43,980 nt of DNA from Rodentolepis nana (lineage: Eukaryota > Platyhelminthes > Cestoda > Cyclophyllidea > Hymenolepididae). The stretch covers positions 1 to 43,980 of the forward strand of contig UZAE01000064.1 of the NCBI GenBank assembly GCA_900617975.1. Direction: 5' to 3'. Each line of letters starts with the position of its first letter. Within the stretch, counting starts at the first letter, position 1. Positions 43,688 to 43,980 of this stretch are shown here, in pieces. The position numbers and the translations under genes are program-made. The notes under the pieces were generated by a model. That model worked only from the letters and a program-made list of their open reading frames with translations, was not told the DNA's origin and did no database searches.

Positions 43688-43980
43688 CACTTATCATTAG
43701 CCCTTTAGCTGACTTCGGGCTTCACAGAGGGAAGGTTCATCAAAGTAACAGAAAGTCGAGGGGTGGGGAAGAGAAGAGCGATTCACAGATGTTAAAGAGG
43801 CAGACAGACACAAAGGTAGAGAAAAGGTAAGGTGAGTACATTGGAAGGGGTCGAATATGGCAACCAGGGGGGTCGTGGTAGTTTGAAGTCAGAAGTCAAC
43901 TGCCGGTTAACAGACTTTTTAGCCGTATAAGTATACGTTTCCCAGGGTGCACCTCGTGGAGGTAAGTCTATCGCACACCC
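43653..43980 (-). mobile_element. SINE-like element, antisense to the local gene (copy 7)
   Basis: The reverse complement begins GGGTGTGCGATAGACTTACC at the very edge of the window and ends in ATTTGAAATAAATAAATAAAT. It is essentially complete; the target duplication on the right is outside the window. In this orientation the plus strand carries a perfect donor (GAGGTAAGT at about 43959-43967). Confidence 0.9.

Overview
The window is eukaryotic, AT-rich and intron-bearing, and most likely comes from a parasitic flatworm (tapeworm or fluke). This organism call is an inference. It rests on very short introns (30-43 nt) near gene 5' ends, kilobase introns further 3', low GC outside exons, and an animal-type gene content. 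No bacterial operon, phage, CRISPR or rRNA signature was seen.

Left part (1-26.8 kb): this is dominated by one large minus-strand gene that I could not assign to a family. Four exons are obvious as long open frames (25962-26298, 25486-25893, 17974-18317, 8438-8771). Reading splice sites by eye and requiring reading-phase agreement adds further exons, several under 60 codons. Together they give about 740-780 residues that continue past the left edge. The introns hold repeats and a few short candidate exons on the opposite strand.

Middle (29.7-35.1 kb, plus strand): a ten-exon gene encodes a vaccinia-related kinase (VRK) homologue of 515 residues, with glycine loop, lysine, catalytic loop and DFG all visible. 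Its two largest internal introns hold a possible nested small membrane-protein ORF and a tRNA-like SINE relic.

Right part (37.8-43.7 kb): a three-exon minus-strand gene encodes a 273-residue single-RRM protein with an Arg/Tyr/Ser/Asp-rich tail. It converges with VRK across a 2.7 kb gap. A plus-strand gene of unknown function starts at 40205 and runs to the right edge, where its last predicted exon reads into an antisense repeat.

The repeat that unifies the window is a roughly 275-333 bp SINE-like element. There are eight copies or fragments (six plus-strand copies or fragments from position 1 to 28.6 kb, one degenerate plus copy at 42.6 kb, one minus copy at the right edge). It has a constant 5' start, a pyrimidine-rich middle, a short 3' hairpin and an (ATAA)-type tail. 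Some copies are flanked by clear target-site duplications. Two insertions sit back-to-back at one target near 28.3 kb. I found no Pol III A/B boxes in it.

Exon coordinates come from reading the sequence by eye without alignment or transcript data. Single-exon claims under 60 codons are weaker than those that also satisfy phase constraints with their neighbours.
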